From Brenneria roseae subsp. roseae (GTDB lineage Bacteria; Pseudomonadota; Gammaproteobacteria; Enterobacterales; Enterobacteriaceae), in NCBI RefSeq assembly GCF_003115845.1, contig NZ_KZ819038.1:31349-95348 (forward strand): a DNA stretch of 64,000 bases, in the 5' to 3' direction. This document shows positions 1-10,065 of this stretch, one piece after another (position 1 is the stretch's first letter; each line of letters starts with the position of its first letter). The position numbers and the translations under genes are program-made. The notes under the pieces were generated by a model. The model did no database searches and was not told the DNA's origin. It saw nothing but the letters and a program-made list of their open reading frames with translations.

Positions 1-414
1 TTGATGGAGACCGGAGAGGGCGGTGCGCTGTTTCAGCGGCATCATATTTCCGGTGACGTGATCCGCCGACGTCTGTTGCTACAGGGTTGGGAGCAGCAGA
101 CCCGGGGCCGCAGCGATGGGCCGGCACAGGTGTTCCGGCATGCCGACTATCAGGGCGAAATCGGGCTGATCATGCCTTACGAGAAGGATTTCTGCCTGAG
201 TTGTAATCGTCTGCGCGTGTCGGCCACGGGCAATCTGCATCTTTGTTTGTTTGGTGAACAAGGGATCCCATTGCGCGACCTGATGGCGGACGAGCGGCAA
301 CTGGAGGCATTGAAAATGCGTATTTCCGGTGGGTTGTCAGCCAAGAAACGGACCCACTTCCTGCATCAGGGCAACAGCGGCATCACGCAGAATCTGTCGT
401 TTATTGGTGGCTGA
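1..414 (+). CDS. moaA: GTP 3',8-cyclase MoaA, C-terminal part (partial, cut by window edge)
   Basis: This is the last 137 residues of MoaA, the radical-SAM enzyme that with MoaC converts GTP to cyclic pyranopterin monophosphate in molybdenum cofactor synthesis. The C-terminal Fe-S motif is visible as [10 protein letters not shown] followed by the third cysteine in HLCLF (C-x2-C-x13-C), and the protein ends in the Gly-Gly tail typical of MoaA. The N-terminal SAM domain lies outside the window, so the coordinate 1 start is not a real start. It is followed at 34 bp by moaB in the usual moaABCDE order. The cytoplasmic enzyme is expected to be about 330 residues in full. Confidence 0.96.
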   Translation: MMETGEGGALFQRHHISGDVIRRRLLLQGWEQQTRGRSDGPAQVFRHADYQGEIGLIMPYEKDFCLSCNRLRVSATGNLHLCLFGEQGIPLRDLMADERQLEALKMRISGGLSAKKRTHFLHQGNSGITQNLSFIGG

Positions 415-447
415 AGCCCCTTAACGTCTATCCGTCAGGAGTTTGGT

Positions 448-966
448 ATGAGTAAAGTCAGCAGCGAATTTATTCCTCTCAATATTGCGGTGCTCACGGT
501 ATCTGAGCGACGTACGGAAGCCGACGATACGTCGGGCGACTACCTGCGCGAAGCCGCACAGTCTGCCGGGCACCAGATTATTGCCAGCGGTATCGTCAAA
601 GAGAATCTGTACCGGATCCGAGCGCAGATCTCGGCCTGGATCGCCAGTGACGATGTGCAGGTCATTCTGATTAATGGTGGAACCGGGTTTACCGCCGGCG
701 ATCTGGTGCCGGAAGCGATCGGCGTATTGTTCGATCGTGAAATTGAAGGGTTTGGCGAACTGTTCCGCATGGTGTCGTATGAAGATATCGGTACTGCCAC
801 GTTGCAATCCCGGGCGGTGGCCGGACTGGCCAATCAGACGGTAATTTTTGCCATGCCGGGTTCGACCCGCGCCTGCCACACTGCCTGGGAGCGCATCATT
901 CAGGAACAGCTGGATGCGCGTCAAAAGCCCTGTAATTTCCACCCCCATCTGAAAAAGTTGGCCTGA
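448..966 (+). CDS. moaB: Molybdenum cofactor biosynthesis protein MoaB
   Basis: A 172-residue MoaB/MogA-fold protein. The MPT-binding motif [10 protein letters not shown] and the downstream MPGST loop are both visible. The family adenylylates molybdopterin, or has a related role; in E. coli MoaB is largely dispensable because MogA does this step. The ATG is preceded by a good Shine-Dalgarno sequence (CAGGAG, 7 bases upstream). It sits second in moaABCDE and ends 2 bp before the first moaC start codon, so the genes are probably co-translated. Length matches the E. coli protein (about 170 residues). Confidence 0.96.
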   Translation: MSKVSSEFIPLNIAVLTVSERRTEADDTSGDYLREAAQSAGHQIIASGIVKENLYRIRAQISAWIASDDVQVILINGGTGFTAGDLVPEAIGVLFDREIEGFGELFRMVSYEDIGTATLQSRAVAGLANQTVIFAMPGSTRACHTAWERIIQEQLDARQKPCNFHPHLKKLA

Positions 967-968
967 CT

Positions 969-1481
969 ATGTCGCAACGAATCATGGCACAACCCGCGAT
1001 GCCACAGTTAACCCATCTTAACGCCGCGGGTGAAGCGTCTATGGTGGATGTCTCCGCCAAAGCAGAAACCGTGCGTGAAGCCCGGGCGGAAGCCTTTGTC
1101 GAAATGGCGCCGCAGACGCTGGCGATGATCATGGATGGCAGCCACCACAAGGGCGACGTCTTTGCCACGGCGCGCATTGCCGGTATTCAGGCGGCGAAAC
1201 GTACCTGGGAACTGATTCCGCTTTGCCATCCTTTACTGCTGAGTAAGGTGGCGGTAGAGCTTGCGGCGCAGCCTGAGCATAATCGCGTGCGCATTGAATC
1301 GTTGTGCCGTCTCACCGGTAAAACCGGCGTGGAAATGGAAGCGCTGACGGCGGCATCGGTGGCGGCGCTGACGATTTATGACATGTGCAAAGCCGTGCAG
1401 AAAGATATGGTGATTGGCCCGGTGCGGCTGCTGGCGAAAAGCGGCGGCAAATCCGGGGATTTCCAGGCGGAGGCTTCATGA
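969..1481 (+). CDS. moaC: Cyclic pyranopterin monophosphate synthase MoaC
   Basis: MoaC completes formation of cyclic pyranopterin monophosphate from the MoaA product. The conserved core is clear: [13 protein letters not shown], the catalytic region LCHPL, and the [12 protein letters not shown] and YDMCKA blocks. At 170 residues it is about nine longer than the E. coli protein. In-frame ATGs at 969, 984 and 999 are all possible; the E. coli-like N-terminus ([11 protein letters not shown]) begins just after the third. None has a strong ribosome-binding site, and 969 is chosen for its tight spacing to moaB. The stop overlaps the moaD start as ATGA. Confidence 0.95.
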   Translation: MSQRIMAQPAMPQLTHLNAAGEASMVDVSAKAETVREARAEAFVEMAPQTLAMIMDGSHHKGDVFATARIAGIQAAKRTWELIPLCHPLLLSKVAVELAAQPEHNRVRIESLCRLTGKTGVEMEALTAASVAALTIYDMCKAVQKDMVIGPVRLLAKSGGKSGDFQAEAS

Positions 1482-1723
1482 TTAACGTACTGTTTTTTGC
1501 ACAGGTACGGGAACTGACCGAAACGGATAACCTCGCCTTGCCGGCGGAGTACTCCACGGTTGACGCGTTGCGGCAGGGGCTTTGTCAGCGAGGCGCTCGC
1601 TGGGCGCTGGCGCTGGAATCCGGCAAGCTGCTGGCGGCGGTGAATCAATCGCTGGTGGAAATGCACCATCCGCTACAGGATGGTGATGAAGTCGCTTTTT
1701 TCCCGCCGGTAACGGGAGGTTGA
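1478..1723 (+). CDS. moaD: Molybdopterin synthase sulfur carrier subunit MoaD
   Basis: An 81-residue ubiquitin-like protein ending in the essential Gly-Gly tail (PPVTGG). In the family this tail is adenylylated by MoeB and thiocarboxylated to carry sulfur to MoaE. A longer reading frame exists upstream in the same phase, but the start at 1478 is chosen because it gives the normal MoaD N-terminus ([13 protein letters not shown]) and the ATGA overlap with the moaC stop implies translational coupling. MoaD and MoaE form the cytoplasmic heterotetrameric molybdopterin synthase. Confidence 0.96.
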   Translation: MINVLFFAQVRELTETDNLALPAEYSTVDALRQGLCQRGARWALALESGKLLAAVNQSLVEMHHPLQDGDEVAFFPPVTGG

Positions 1724-1725
1724 AG

Positions 1726-2178
1726 ATGACGGAAACCCGTATTCGCGTCGGCGAAGAAAATTTCAGCGTCGGTGATGAATATCAATGGCTGGCGCAATGT
1801 GATGAAGATGGGGCGGTCGTCACCTTCACGGGGAAGGTGCGCAACCACAATCTGGCCGCTGATGTCAGCGCATTGACGCTGGAACACTATCCCGGCATGA
1901 CCGAAAAGGCGTTGGCGGAGATTGTCGAGCTGGCGCGTGAACGCTGGGCACTGCCCCGCGTTAGCATTATTCATCGGGTGGGGGCGCTCTATCCGGGGGA
2001 TGAAATCGTGTTTGTCGGCGTAAGTGCCGCTCACCGCAGCGTCGCATTTGATGCGGCGCAGTTCATTATGGACTACCTGAAAACCCGCGCGCCGTTCTGG
2101 AAAAGGGAAGCGACGTCAGAAGGGGAGCGCTGGGTCGAAGCGCGGGATAGCGACCGGCAGGCGGCGAAACGCTGGTAG
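1726..2178 (+). CDS. moaE: Molybdopterin synthase catalytic subunit MoaE
   Basis: A 150-residue protein, the same length as E. coli MoaE, which uses MoaD thiocarboxylate to insert two sulfurs into cyclic pyranopterin monophosphate. Family blocks seen include VVTFTGKVRNHN, LEHYPGMTEKAL, RVGALYPGD and the substrate-binding C-terminal segment PFWKREATSEGERWV. An in-frame TTG lies six bases upstream, but the ATG at 1726 sits seven bases after a GGGAGGT ribosome-binding site and gives the standard N-terminus. It is the last gene of the moa operon here. Confidence 0.96.
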   Translation: MTETRIRVGEENFSVGDEYQWLAQCDEDGAVVTFTGKVRNHNLAADVSALTLEHYPGMTEKALAEIVELARERWALPRVSIIHRVGALYPGDEIVFVGVSAAHRSVAFDAAQFIMDYLKTRAPFWKREATSEGERWVEARDSDRQAAKRW

Positions 2179-2309
2179 CGGGCGACCTCAGCTGAACTAA
2201 GATTTATGTGTTACGATAAAAGCAGGTGAGACACGGTCTCTTCAGGTTGCAGGCAGTAAAGCCTGAGATATCGGGTCTCTTACGTATAACTCAATGCAAA
2301 GGTAAAATC

Positions 2310-3020
2310 ATGGATAGGTATCCACGCTCGAGTGATTCGATTGTTGAACGCGCTCAATCCGGCCTTCAGGCCTATATGGCACAAGTCTATGGTTGGATGA
2401 CCTGCGGGTTGCTGCTGACGGCGTTTGTTTCCTGGTATGCCGCCAACACGCCGGCGGTGCTGAATTTTGTTTTCTCCAGCCAGATTACGTTCTTTGGTCT
2501 GATCATCGCGCAACTGGGGCTGGTTTTCGTCATTTCCGGCATGGTGCAGCGTCTGAGCGGCGGTGTGGCAACCAGTCTGTTTATGCTCTATTCCGCATTG
2601 ACCGGGTTGACGATTTCCAGCATTTTCATCATGTATTCCGGTGAGTCCATCGCCAGCACTTTTGTGATTACCGCCGGGATGTTCGGCGCCATGAGCCTGT
2701 ATGGCTATACCACCAAACGGGATCTGAGCGGCTTCGGCAGCTTGTTGTTTATGGCGCTGATCGGCATTGTATTGGCTTCGCTGGTGAATTTCTGGCTGAA
2801 AAGCGAGGCGCTGATGTGGGCCGTGACCTATATCGGTGTGGTGGTGTTTGTTGGCCTGACGGCCTATGACACCCAGAAACTGAAACGGATGGGGGAACAA
2901 CTGTCTGTTGATGACAGGGATAATTTCCGCAAATATTCGATCGTCGGCGCGCTGACGCTGTATCTGGACTTCATCAACCTGTTCCTGATGCTGCTGCGTA
3001 TTTTCGGCAACCGCCGTTAA
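2310..3020 (+). CDS. ybhL: Bax inhibitor-1/YccA-family inner membrane protein YbhL
   Basis: A 236-residue BI-1 (TMBIM) family protein with about seven hydrophobic segments and the family signature around GLTAYDTQKLKRM near the C-terminus. The reading frame is open further upstream, but ATG 2310 is preceded by AAAGGT and gives the expected N-terminus MDRYPRSSDS. Its place right after moaE matches E. coli, where ybhL follows moaE. The family is linked to cation leak or stress protection in membranes; the precise role in enterobacteria is unsettled. The 130 bp between moaE and ybhL suggests its own promoter. Confidence 0.9.
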   Translation: MDRYPRSSDSIVERAQSGLQAYMAQVYGWMTCGLLLTAFVSWYAANTPAVLNFVFSSQITFFGLIIAQLGLVFVISGMVQRLSGGVATSLFMLYSALTGLTISSIFIMYSGESIASTFVITAGMFGAMSLYGYTTKRDLSGFGSLLFMALIGIVLASLVNFWLKSEALMWAVTYIGVVVFVGLTAYDTQKLKRMGEQLSVDDRDNFRKYSIVGALTLYLDFINLFLMLLRIFGNRR

Positions 3021-3206
3021 GCCCGTCGTTATTACGATATCCGAAACAGAGGGTAATGCTCTGTTTCGGCATGTCGCCGCCATGAATGTTGTTTCTTTCA
3101 GAACCGGCTCTAAATACCGGTTTATTTGATACTTAGCCATTTTTTCTCCAGCGCATCGATTTCCATCACTCCTTAGCCGCTGAAGGCGATAGCAACTTTC
3201 TTTAAC

Positions 3207-3554
3207 TCATTCCTTTCGTAAACAATAGCGCAATAGTGCGTCCCTGATGCTTTGTCGGGTGCTTAACAAAAGCATGCCCAGCACACCATCATCCGTATCG
3301 TTAATGCGATAAATGATGCGTAGCTGTTGTTTGGGATCAACGTAATCATGGTAACGGGTTAAGCCAAATTCGGCTGTTTCTTCACAAATTGGCGCGCTCG
3401 CGGGATGAGCGGCAATGCGCAATTCAAAATGACGGATAAAGCTTTCCAACGTCTTTTGTGAGGCTTCAGGGCTGATATGTCTGGCCAGATAATGGAAGCG
3501 GTCATGAAGAAGACTTTCGAAGACCTGGGTATAGTCAATCTTACTGTTCGTCAC
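3207..3554 (-). CDS. RelE/ParE-family toxin
   Basis: A 115-residue protein with the ParE/RelE-type C-terminal core (QLRIIYRINDTDDGVLGMLL). The GTG at 3554 is chosen as start because it overlaps the end of the antitoxin gene by 14 bp, the usual coupling in such pairs; a frame extending to 3632 would overlap the antitoxin much further. The toxin would act on a ribosome-dependent mRNA or on gyrase; which one cannot be told from sequence alone. The pair is inserted between ybhL and ybhR relative to E. coli order. Confidence 0.75.
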   Translation of the reverse strand: MTNSKIDYTQVFESLLHDRFHYLARHISPEASQKTLESFIRHFELRIAAHPASAPICEETAEFGLTRYHDYVDPKQQLRIIYRINDTDDGVLGMLLLSTRQSIRDALLRYCLRKE

Positions 3555-3813
3555 GCTTGGCAAGCCCTTGCAGACCCTGAAAAAGATCGGCAGAGGAAAC
3601 GATTCTGCCTGCCTTAACATCTTTTTCTGCAAACGATAAAAGGCGCATCAAGGCCATCTGTTCTTGTTGCATTTCAAATTGAACCGGATCCTGAACAACA
3701 TAAAGTGGTTCGCCGTTCTGAGTGACGATCACCGGCTCGGATACATCCATTCCTGCCAGTTCTTTTTTGAATGCGGAAACCGTGGTAACCCGCAAATGGG
3801 ATGAATGAGACAT
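3541..3813 (-). CDS. Phd/YefM-family antitoxin
   Basis: A 90-residue antitoxin with the Phd/YefM pattern: an N-terminal DNA-binding beta-alpha domain (HLRVTTVSAFKKELAGM, then EPVIVTQNGEPLYVVQDP) and a C-terminal toxin-binding helix region (FAEKDVKAGRIVSSADLFQGL). ATG 3813 is chosen over an upstream frame start because an AGGAAA ribosome-binding site stands just before it. Such proteins neutralise the partner toxin and repress their own operon. It lies first in the operon, with the toxin overlapping its 3' end. Confidence 0.8.
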   Translation of the reverse strand: MSHSSHLRVTTVSAFKKELAGMDVSEPVIVTQNGEPLYVVQDPVQFEMQQEQMALMRLLSFAEKDVKAGRIVSSADLFQGLQGLAKRDEQ

Positions 3814-3898
3814 ATCATTTCCTGCTAAATCGCGTGAGTGATGAAGATAAGCATAGATCAGTCCAGTGTCGATGTCCAAATATGGCCTTAATATGGCT

Positions 3899-5005
3899 TT
3901 ACGCAATATTGCGCCGGAAAATCGCATAAGCGGCGGTACCAGTGGTGGCGGTGATCACCAGTAACGGCCACAGGCTTCCCCAGATGATGGAGAAGTCGGC
4001 ATCTTTCAGGTAGATCTGCTTGGTAATATCGGTGAAGTGGCGAATCGGGTTAATCCAGGTCATCTGTTGTAACCATTCCGGCATGTTTTCCACCGGCGAT
4101 ACGTAACCGGAGAGCAGAATTGCGGGCATAAGAAACACAAATACACCGATGAATGCCTGCTGCTGCGTGGAGCAAAGCGAGGAAATCAGCAGGCCAAATC
4201 CAACCAGCGATAAACCATAAATCAGCATGGTGGCGTAAAACAGTAATAGCGAGCCGGCAAAAGGGATTTGATAGGCGAATATCCCAGCCAGCAGAACAAT
4301 GGTGGCCTGAAAGGTGGCGACGATCAGCGCCGGGACCGCCTTGCCGACAAAGATCTGCCATGTGGATAGCGGTGAAACCAGAAGCTGTTCCAGCGTACCT
4401 TGCTCGCGTTCGCGTGCGACCGACAGTGCGGTAACGATGAGGACGCCGATGGTGGTGATCATGGCAATCAGGGACGGCACCACAAACCATTTATAGTTGA
4501 GGTTCGGGTTGTACCAGTGGCGAATAACCAGTTCGCTATTATTTTGCCTCGGCCGATCGCCCAGCAACTCCAACTGATAATCGCGCACGATTTGCTGTAC
4601 ATCATTAGCGGCGATCTGGGCGCTGTTAGAACGGCGTCCATCCAGAATAATCGGCAGCGAGGCGGGATTACCGCTGGCAATATCGCGGGAAAATTGCGCG
4701 GGGAAACGGATGAGCAGCAGCGCTTTCTGATTATCCAGCGTCGGGATAATCTCCTGCGGACTATGCAGCATCACGATGTTGGAAAAGGACTGCGCTTTGG
4801 CGAAACGCTGCGTCAGTTCAACGGAGGCGTGGCCGTTATCCTCGCTGTAAATAGCAATGGTGGCATTCGTCACGTCCAGCGTCGCGGCAAAGGGAAACAG
4901 ACAAACCTGAATAATCACCGGCAGAATCAAAATAGACCGCGTTTGCGGCTCACGCAGCAGCGACTGTAATTCTTTGACAATCAATGTCCACAGACGATGA
5001 AACAT
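3899..5005 (-). CDS. ybhR: ABC-2 type transporter permease YbhR
   Basis: A 368-residue inner-membrane ABC-2 permease, the same length as E. coli YbhR. One N-terminal membrane helix is followed by a large periplasmic domain (about residues 45-175), then five C-terminal helices with the family segment [16 protein letters not shown]. It pairs with YbhS as the membrane part of the YbhFSR exporter, which in E. coli is linked to resistance to tetracycline-type and other drugs and to Na+/Li+ export. It is the last gene of the cecR-ybhGFSR operon, 9 bp after ybhS. Confidence 0.93.
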   Translation of the reverse strand: MFHRLWTLIVKELQSLLREPQTRSILILPVIIQVCLFPFAATLDVTNATIAIYSEDNGHASVELTQRFAKAQSFSNIVMLHSPQEIIPTLDNQKALLLIRFPAQFSRDIASGNPASLPIILDGRRSNSAQIAANDVQQIVRDYQLELLGDRPRQNNSELVIRHWYNPNLNYKWFVVPSLIAMITTIGVLIVTALSVAREREQGTLEQLLVSPLSTWQIFVGKAVPALIVATFQATIVLLAGIFAYQIPFAGSLLLFYATMLIYGLSLVGFGLLISSLCSTQQQAFIGVFVFLMPAILLSGYVSPVENMPEWLQQMTWINPIRHFTDITKQIYLKDADFSIIWGSLWPLLVITATTGTAAYAIFRRNIA

Positions 5006-5014
5006 GCGAACTCC

Positions 5015-6160
5015 CTAATCCAGCCTGCGCCGGGTTTTCCAGGCCGTCAGACCGATAAAGACGATGGCTGAAGCGATAAGAAACATCAGGTTAACCAGCA
5101 ACACGCTGCCAATATTGCCTGCCAGGAACAGCGTTTGCAGCGTACTGACAAAATAGCGGGCAGGAATAATGTAAGACACGGCACGAACCAGCGCGGGCAT
5201 ACTGTCGATCTCGAAAACAAAGCCGGACAGCATGACGGCGGGCAGGAACGCCGCATTCAGCGCCACCATGGCCGCATTAAACTGATTTCTCGTCAGTGTG
5301 GAAATCAGCAGCCCCATACCCAGCGTACTGATCAGAAACAGACTGCCGATGCCAAACAATAGCAACAGCGATCCCCGGTACGGCACATGCATAATAAAAA
5401 TGGTAACCACGAGGCACAGCGCCATCACCATCATGCCGAGGACATAGTAGGGGATCAGCTTGGACAACAGCAGCTCGCTGCGGGTGACCTGCGTCGAAAG
5501 CAGGGCTTCCATGGTGCCGCGTTCCCATTCGCGGGCGATCACCAGCGAGGTGAGAATGGCGCCAATCACCGTCATGATAATGGTGATGGCGCCGGGCATG
5601 ATAAAGTGCTGGCTGATGGCGGCAGGGTTAAACCAGTAGCGTTGCTGAACCTCAATCAGCTGTTCGAATTCTTCTCCCCGATCGCTGGCGCGTTGTTGCT
5701 GCCAGATAAGCCAGACCCCCTCGGCATACCCGCGAACGAAATTGGCCGTATTGGGTTCACTACCGTCGGTGATGACCTGTAGCGGCGCCTGCGATGCGGT
5801 TCGGGCCATGCGTTCGGCAAAATCATTGGGAATGACGATCAGACCGCGGATGGTGCCTGCCTGCATCATCTGAATCAGTTGTTGCCGGTTATCGCTGATG
5901 GTGGGTTCAACGAAGGGAGACGCGATGAAAACATTTGCCAGATTGCGGGCGTCCTCGCTTTGCTGTTCCATCAGAATCCCGACGTGTAAACGGCTGGAGT
6001 CCAGATTAATGCCGTAGCCAAAGATAAAGAGCAGCAGCAGCGGGATCACCACCGCGATCAGCCCGCTGCTGGGATCGCGCAGAATCTGACGGGTTTCCTT
6101 CAGGCACAGGGCGTGCAGGCGACGCCAGGAAAAATGGATACTGCCGCGCTGACTAGTCAT
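5015..6160 (-). CDS. ybhS: ABC-2 type transporter permease YbhS
   Basis: A 381-residue ABC-2 permease with the same plan as YbhR: N-terminal cytoplasmic stretch ([15 protein letters not shown]), first helix, periplasmic domain, then five helices with [16 protein letters not shown] before the second. It forms the heterodimeric channel of the YbhFSR efflux pump with YbhR. The start overlaps the end of ybhF by 8 bp, consistent with one polycistronic message. Length is within a few residues of the E. coli protein. Confidence 0.93.
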   Translation of the reverse strand: MTSQRGSIHFSWRRLHALCLKETRQILRDPSSGLIAVVIPLLLLFIFGYGINLDSSRLHVGILMEQQSEDARNLANVFIASPFVEPTISDNRQQLIQMMQAGTIRGLIVIPNDFAERMARTASQAPLQVITDGSEPNTANFVRGYAEGVWLIWQQQRASDRGEEFEQLIEVQQRYWFNPAAISQHFIMPGAITIIMTVIGAILTSLVIAREWERGTMEALLSTQVTRSELLLSKLIPYYVLGMMVMALCLVVTIFIMHVPYRGSLLLLFGIGSLFLISTLGMGLLISTLTRNQFNAAMVALNAAFLPAVMLSGFVFEIDSMPALVRAVSYIIPARYFVSTLQTLFLAGNIGSVLLVNLMFLIASAIVFIGLTAWKTRRRLD

Positions 6161-7895
6161 TACCCGCCTCCCGATCGTAATCCTGTATCAGTGCGATAAA
6201 TGCCTGCTCCATGGTGGGAGAGGGGATTTTTTCATCCGCCGCCTGCTGTTTTAAATCATCAGGCGTACCGCTGGCGATGAGTTTGCCGCGATAAACCAGT
6301 CCGATGCGATCGCAGTATTCGGCCTCATCCATAAAATGGGTGGTGACCATCACGGTCACGCCCCGGTTGACCATCCCGTTGATATGTATCCAGAACTCCC
6401 GGCGAGTGAGGGGATCGACGCCCGAGGTCGGTTCATCCAGAAACAGGATATCCGGCTCATGCATCAGTGCGCAGGCCAGCGCCAGCCGCTGTTTGAATCC
6501 TAACGGCAGAGCATCGGGCGTCTGACGGTAAATGGGGCTGAAGTTGAAGGCCTCGGTCATTTCGGCCATTTTATCGCGCTGAGCTTTGCCCGATAATCCA
6601 TAAACGCCAGAGAAGAAACGCAGGTTCTGCTCAACCGTCAGATTGCCGTAAAGAGAGAATTTTTGTGCCATATAGCCTAAATGTTGGCGCGCCTTGCCCG
6701 AACTGGTTTTCAGGTCCATTTCCAGCACCAGCGCTTTACCGGCCGTCGGGACCAGCAATCCGCACATCATTTTGAATGTGGTGGATTTCCCGGCTCCGTT
6801 CGGCCCCAGCAAACCAAAAATTTCACCGCGCTTAACCTTGAAGCTGACGTGATCGGTGGCGGCGAAATCACCGAATTTTTTGGTTAACTGCTGGGCTTCG
6901 ATCACGGTTTCTTCACTGTTGGCCTCAATCTTGGGCATGATCTTCGCCAGTGACGATTCACTGGCCGGGCCGCCGCCCAACAGATCAATAAAGGCATCTT
7001 CAAATCGCGGCGCCGTCTTTTGCAGGCTATCTTCTGGCAGATGGAGGGCGGATAACAGTTCATCTTGCGCCGCGTCTTGTTTCAGAATCAGCCGCACGTA
7101 TTGGCCCTGAATAACACCGTCGCTGACCTGTGGCAGACGCAACGCCTGCTGTAGTAATTTTCGGTGGCTACCGGTACTCGCGCTGACCAATACGCTGCGC
7201 CCGGTCATACGTTCGGTAAGCTCACGCGGTTCGCCACGATACAGCAGTTCGCCTTCATTCAGCAGCAAGACATCGCGGCACTGTTCGGCTTCATCAAGGT
7301 AGGAGGTGCTCCACAGAATCAGCATGCCGTCATCAGCCAGCTCATGCACCATTCGCCAGAGTTCGCGACGGGAAATAGGATCGACGCCGACGCCGGGTTC
7401 ATCCAGCAGCAGTACCTGTGGCTGACCCACCAGAGTACAGGCCAACCCCAGTTTTTGTTTCATCCCGCCGGACAGTTTGCCGGCCAGCCGCTCGGTAAAG
7501 CGGGTCAGATCGGTAAACGACAGCAGACGTTTGAACGTCTGCTGCCGCACCTCGCCGGTAATACCCCGTAAGTCGGCATACAACGTCAGGTTTTCCATGA
7601 CGGTAAGGTCTTCATACAGCCCGAATTTCTGCGGCATATAGCCCAGAATCGCATGCAACTGGCGATCTTCTTTAATGGGATCCAGACCGATAACCTTCAT
7701 GGTGCCGTGACTGGGGGTTAACAATCCTGCCAGCATTCGCAGCAGGGTGGTTTTACCGGCGCCGTCCGGGCCAACCAGCCCCGTCACCGCGCCGCTGCGA
7801 ATCTGTGCGGTGAGGCTGGCGAGCGCCGGTTTATCCTGTCCGGGAAAGCGTTTTTCCAGCGCATTGAGTTCGATAAGCTGGAGGGTGTCATTCAT
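6153..7895 (-). CDS. ybhF: Tandem ABC ATPase YbhF of the YbhFSR efflux pump
   Basis: A 580-residue cytoplasmic protein with two full ABC domains in tandem. The first has Walker [10 protein letters not shown], signature LSGGMKQKL and [12 protein letters not shown]; the second has [10 protein letters not shown], a degenerate signature [12 protein letters not shown] and [15 protein letters not shown] 7895 is chosen ([17 protein letters not shown]); the frame is open for 56 more codons upstream, but that is inside ybhG. It overlaps ybhG by 8 bp. It powers drug/cation export through YbhS-YbhR, with YbhG as the periplasmic adaptor. Confidence 0.94.
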   Translation of the reverse strand: MNDTLQLIELNALEKRFPGQDKPALASLTAQIRSGAVTGLVGPDGAGKTTLLRMLAGLLTPSHGTMKVIGLDPIKEDRQLHAILGYMPQKFGLYEDLTVMENLTLYADLRGITGEVRQQTFKRLLSFTDLTRFTERLAGKLSGGMKQKLGLACTLVGQPQVLLLDEPGVGVDPISRRELWRMVHELADDGMLILWSTSYLDEAEQCRDVLLLNEGELLYRGEPRELTERMTGRSVLVSASTGSHRKLLQQALRLPQVSDGVIQGQYVRLILKQDAAQDELLSALHLPEDSLQKTAPRFEDAFIDLLGGGPASESSLAKIMPKIEANSEETVIEAQQLTKKFGDFAATDHVSFKVKRGEIFGLLGPNGAGKSTTFKMMCGLLVPTAGKALVLEMDLKTSSGKARQHLGYMAQKFSLYGNLTVEQNLRFFSGVYGLSGKAQRDKMAEMTEAFNFSPIYRQTPDALPLGFKQRLALACALMHEPDILFLDEPTSGVDPLTRREFWIHINGMVNRGVTVMVTTHFMDEAEYCDRIGLVYRGKLIASGTPDDLKQQAADEKIPSPTMEQAFIALIQDYDREAGND

Positions 7896-8898
7896 GGCGC
7901 GGCTTATCCTGCGTTTCCTGGGCAAAGCGCAGCGTGACCGGCATGCCCTGGCGAAGCTGGTCGTCGGCATCGTTGACAATAATCCGCAGGCGATACACCA
8001 AATCGGTACGCAGATCCTCCGTTTCGACGTTTTTCGGCGTGAATTCGGCGCTGGGTGAGACAAAACCGATCTTACCGTGGTAAGGCGTGTCCGGACGGCT
8101 ATCGGTGTAAATCAGGATCTCGCTGCCGGGAACGGCGCGGCCTAAATCCCTTTCGCTGACATAGGCGCGGATCCAGACCGGGTTGGTCAGTGACAGAGTA
8201 AAGACGGTACTGCCTGCGCTGAGCATGCTGCCTGCTTCCACCGCTCGGGTCAGAATCACGCCGGCAGACGGGGAATACAGTTCGGTATCTTTTATATCCA
8301 GTTCGGCCTGCGCTTGTGCGGCCTGTGCCTGTGCCAGCGCGGCCTGTGCCGCTGCGATTTCCTGTGGACGATTGCCGCTTTCATACTGGCTCAGTTTGTC
8401 TTTAGCCGCCTGTAGCGTCGCCAGTGCCTGGTTGCGTGCGGTTTTGGCGTCTTCCAGCGCATCGGCGGAAATTGAGCGTTTTGCCCAGAGCCCTTGCTGG
8501 CGTTGATAGAAGCTGTTGGCGTAATCGTAAGCGGCCTGACTCTGCACCAGCTGCGACCGCACCTGTGCGATCTCTTCGCGACGATACCCTTCCTGTAATA
8601 ATCCAAGCTGCGCCTGCGCGCTGGCAACATTGGCCTGCGCCTGATGCAGCGCGTTTTGGTAGGGGTCGCTATCCAGTGCTGCCAACTTTTGTCCCGGTTT
8701 GATGTCATCGCCTTCGTCAACATCCAGCGCGGTGAGCCGTCCTCCCACACGGAACCCCAGATTCACCGAGCGAATATCAACATTGCCATACAGCGTGAGC
8801 GGCTTATCCTGCTGCTGTCGATAGTGAACGATGCCGTATGCCGCGGCTGCAATCAGAATGATGATAAGGCTGACAATAGCCAGTTTTTTCTTATACAT
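7888..8898 (-). CDS. ybhG: HlyD-family membrane fusion (periplasmic adaptor) protein YbhG
   Basis: A 336-residue adaptor: one N-terminal membrane anchor ([19 protein letters not shown]), a split biotinyl-lipoyl domain ([23 protein letters not shown] and the partner half [21 protein letters not shown]), a long alanine/glutamine-rich coiled-coil hairpin between them (about residues 80-200), and a C-terminal beta-barrel. It links the inner-membrane YbhFSR pump to an outer-membrane channel, presumably TolC. It is the second gene of the operon, 6 bp after cecR. Confidence 0.93.
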   Translation of the reverse strand: MYKKKLAIVSLIIILIAAAAYGIVHYRQQQDKPLTLYGNVDIRSVNLGFRVGGRLTALDVDEGDDIKPGQKLAALDSDPYQNALHQAQANVASAQAQLGLLQEGYRREEIAQVRSQLVQSQAAYDYANSFYQRQQGLWAKRSISADALEDAKTARNQALATLQAAKDKLSQYESGNRPQEIAAAQAALAQAQAAQAQAELDIKDTELYSPSAGVILTRAVEAGSMLSAGSTVFTLSLTNPVWIRAYVSERDLGRAVPGSEILIYTDSRPDTPYHGKIGFVSPSAEFTPKNVETEDLRTDLVYRLRIIVNDADDQLRQGMPVTLRFAQETQDKPRHE

Positions 8899-8904
8899 AG
8901 CGTA

Positions 8905-9615
8905 TTATTCCTTCCTCTGTCGGGTATCATCCCGCTGTTGGGTATAGATATCCCGCAATCCGTTAAGAAGAATTTCAAGGTGTTCTACCAGAACCTGTTG
9001 GATAAGCGTGGCTTCTTCCGTACCGATATCCTGCCAACCCGCACGCAGTAAAATGGTCTCCCGGGCGACGCGGAACGACAATACTTCGCCAAGCAACGCA
9101 TGAGTATGAATGACGGCCTTGCGATCGCTATCGTCCAGCCCGGTGTAGCGGGCAACCAGCTGTGTCATCATCCGGTGCATCGGTTCGATAACCTGCTGAT
9201 GAATTAGCGGATAGGCCGCCGTGGGCGAAAGCTGTTCACGCGACATGATCCGGCTGAGATTCAGCGTTTCAGAGCGGGTCATCAGACGGCCGAGATAGAG
9301 CAAAGCCTGCCGCAGATAGTCCATGACCTGATCGGTTGACTGTTCATGCGGCGGACGCTGCATGAACGCGTCAATTTCCACCATCAGAGGACGATAGGTT
9401 TGACGGATATAGTCTGCAATCCAATTGGCAACCGCCAGATACAGTCCGTCTTTGGAATGAAAATGGTAGGCAATGGTGGCAATGTTATGTCCCGCACGAT
9501 TGGCAATTTCACGTGTCGTCGCCGCCTGGAGACCATATTCGCCAAAAACATCCAGCGCTGCATGGATCAACTGCTGGCGGGTTTGGTCGCCCCGGCTAAT
9601 TGGTTCGTTTGCCAT
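8905..9615 (-). CDS. cecR: TetR-family regulator CecR (YbiH)
   Basis: A 236-residue TetR regulator. The N-terminal HTH is clear (TRQQLIHAALDVFGEYGLQ, then TTREIANRAGHNIATIAYHF), followed by a mostly helical ligand-binding domain of the CecR type. In E. coli CecR represses its own operon (cecR-ybhGFSR) and the divergent rhlE, affecting sensitivity to cefoperazone and chloramphenicol. The same divergent arrangement is present here, with a palindrome 20-41 bp upstream of the start codon as the probable operator. Confidence 0.92.
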   Translation of the reverse strand: MANEPISRGDQTRQQLIHAALDVFGEYGLQAATTREIANRAGHNIATIAYHFHSKDGLYLAVANWIADYIRQTYRPLMVEIDAFMQRPPHEQSTDQVMDYLRQALLYLGRLMTRSETLNLSRIMSREQLSPTAAYPLIHQQVIEPMHRMMTQLVARYTGLDDSDRKAVIHTHALLGEVLSFRVARETILLRAGWQDIGTEEATLIQQVLVEHLEILLNGLRDIYTQQRDDTRQRKE

Positions 9616-9634
9616 ACCCTCGTCCGGTTAATGA

Positions 9635-9656
9635 GTTAATCAATCATATGATTAAC
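9635..9656. promoter_or_regulatory. Probable CecR operator (palindrome between cecR and rhlE)
   Basis: Two perfect 8-bp inverted arms, GTTAATCA and TGATTAAC, flank a 6-bp spacer; the centre also reads as the nested palindrome AATCATATGATT. The size and dyad symmetry suit a TetR-family dimer, and the site lies just upstream of cecR in the region divergent to rhlE. Assignment to CecR is inferred from position. Confidence 0.75.
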
Positions 9657-10065
9657 TTTAGGCTATTTTTTGCATTTTGATGTGATTTGATTCGCAAAAA
9701 TAAGGCTATTTTCTGGAACAGGCGCTTAAGACCGTAATGGCAAGGGAAACGACCGGAATAGCCTCACCGCCGCAGGTGTACTGCTCCGCTCTGGCTTTAC
9801 GGTTACGTCCTGAAAAAGAAAAACGCGGGACGAGGGAACCGTATCAGGATAAACATGGCTCATTACAGATAAAAATCCCATAACGTCCGGAATCTCTGCT
9901 ACAATCGTCGGCAGTTACGCACCGTAGTTGTGCCCGTTCATCGTGGTTGTTGCTTATGTCGTTATTGTTGAGTTAATGGTGGCCCGGCAAACCCCGTCTT
10001 ATCATCCCTCTGAAAACTACACCGGTCGTTATCCGGTCAGAGCGGATCTGGAGTTGTTTCCTATT
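9657..10065. other. Intergenic region cecR-rhlE (410 bp)
   Basis: This is the 5' region of rhlE. The rhlE reading frame stays open back to 9928, but no good start codon context is seen before 10066. Apart from the palindrome on its left side, no conserved gene or RNA could be recognised. Confidence 0.5.

Noticed and set aside
2280..3140. Long minus-strand frame of 286 codons opposite ybhL
   Set aside because: Gln/His-rich composition typical of an antisense shadow of a membrane protein gene; ybhL on the plus strand is certain.
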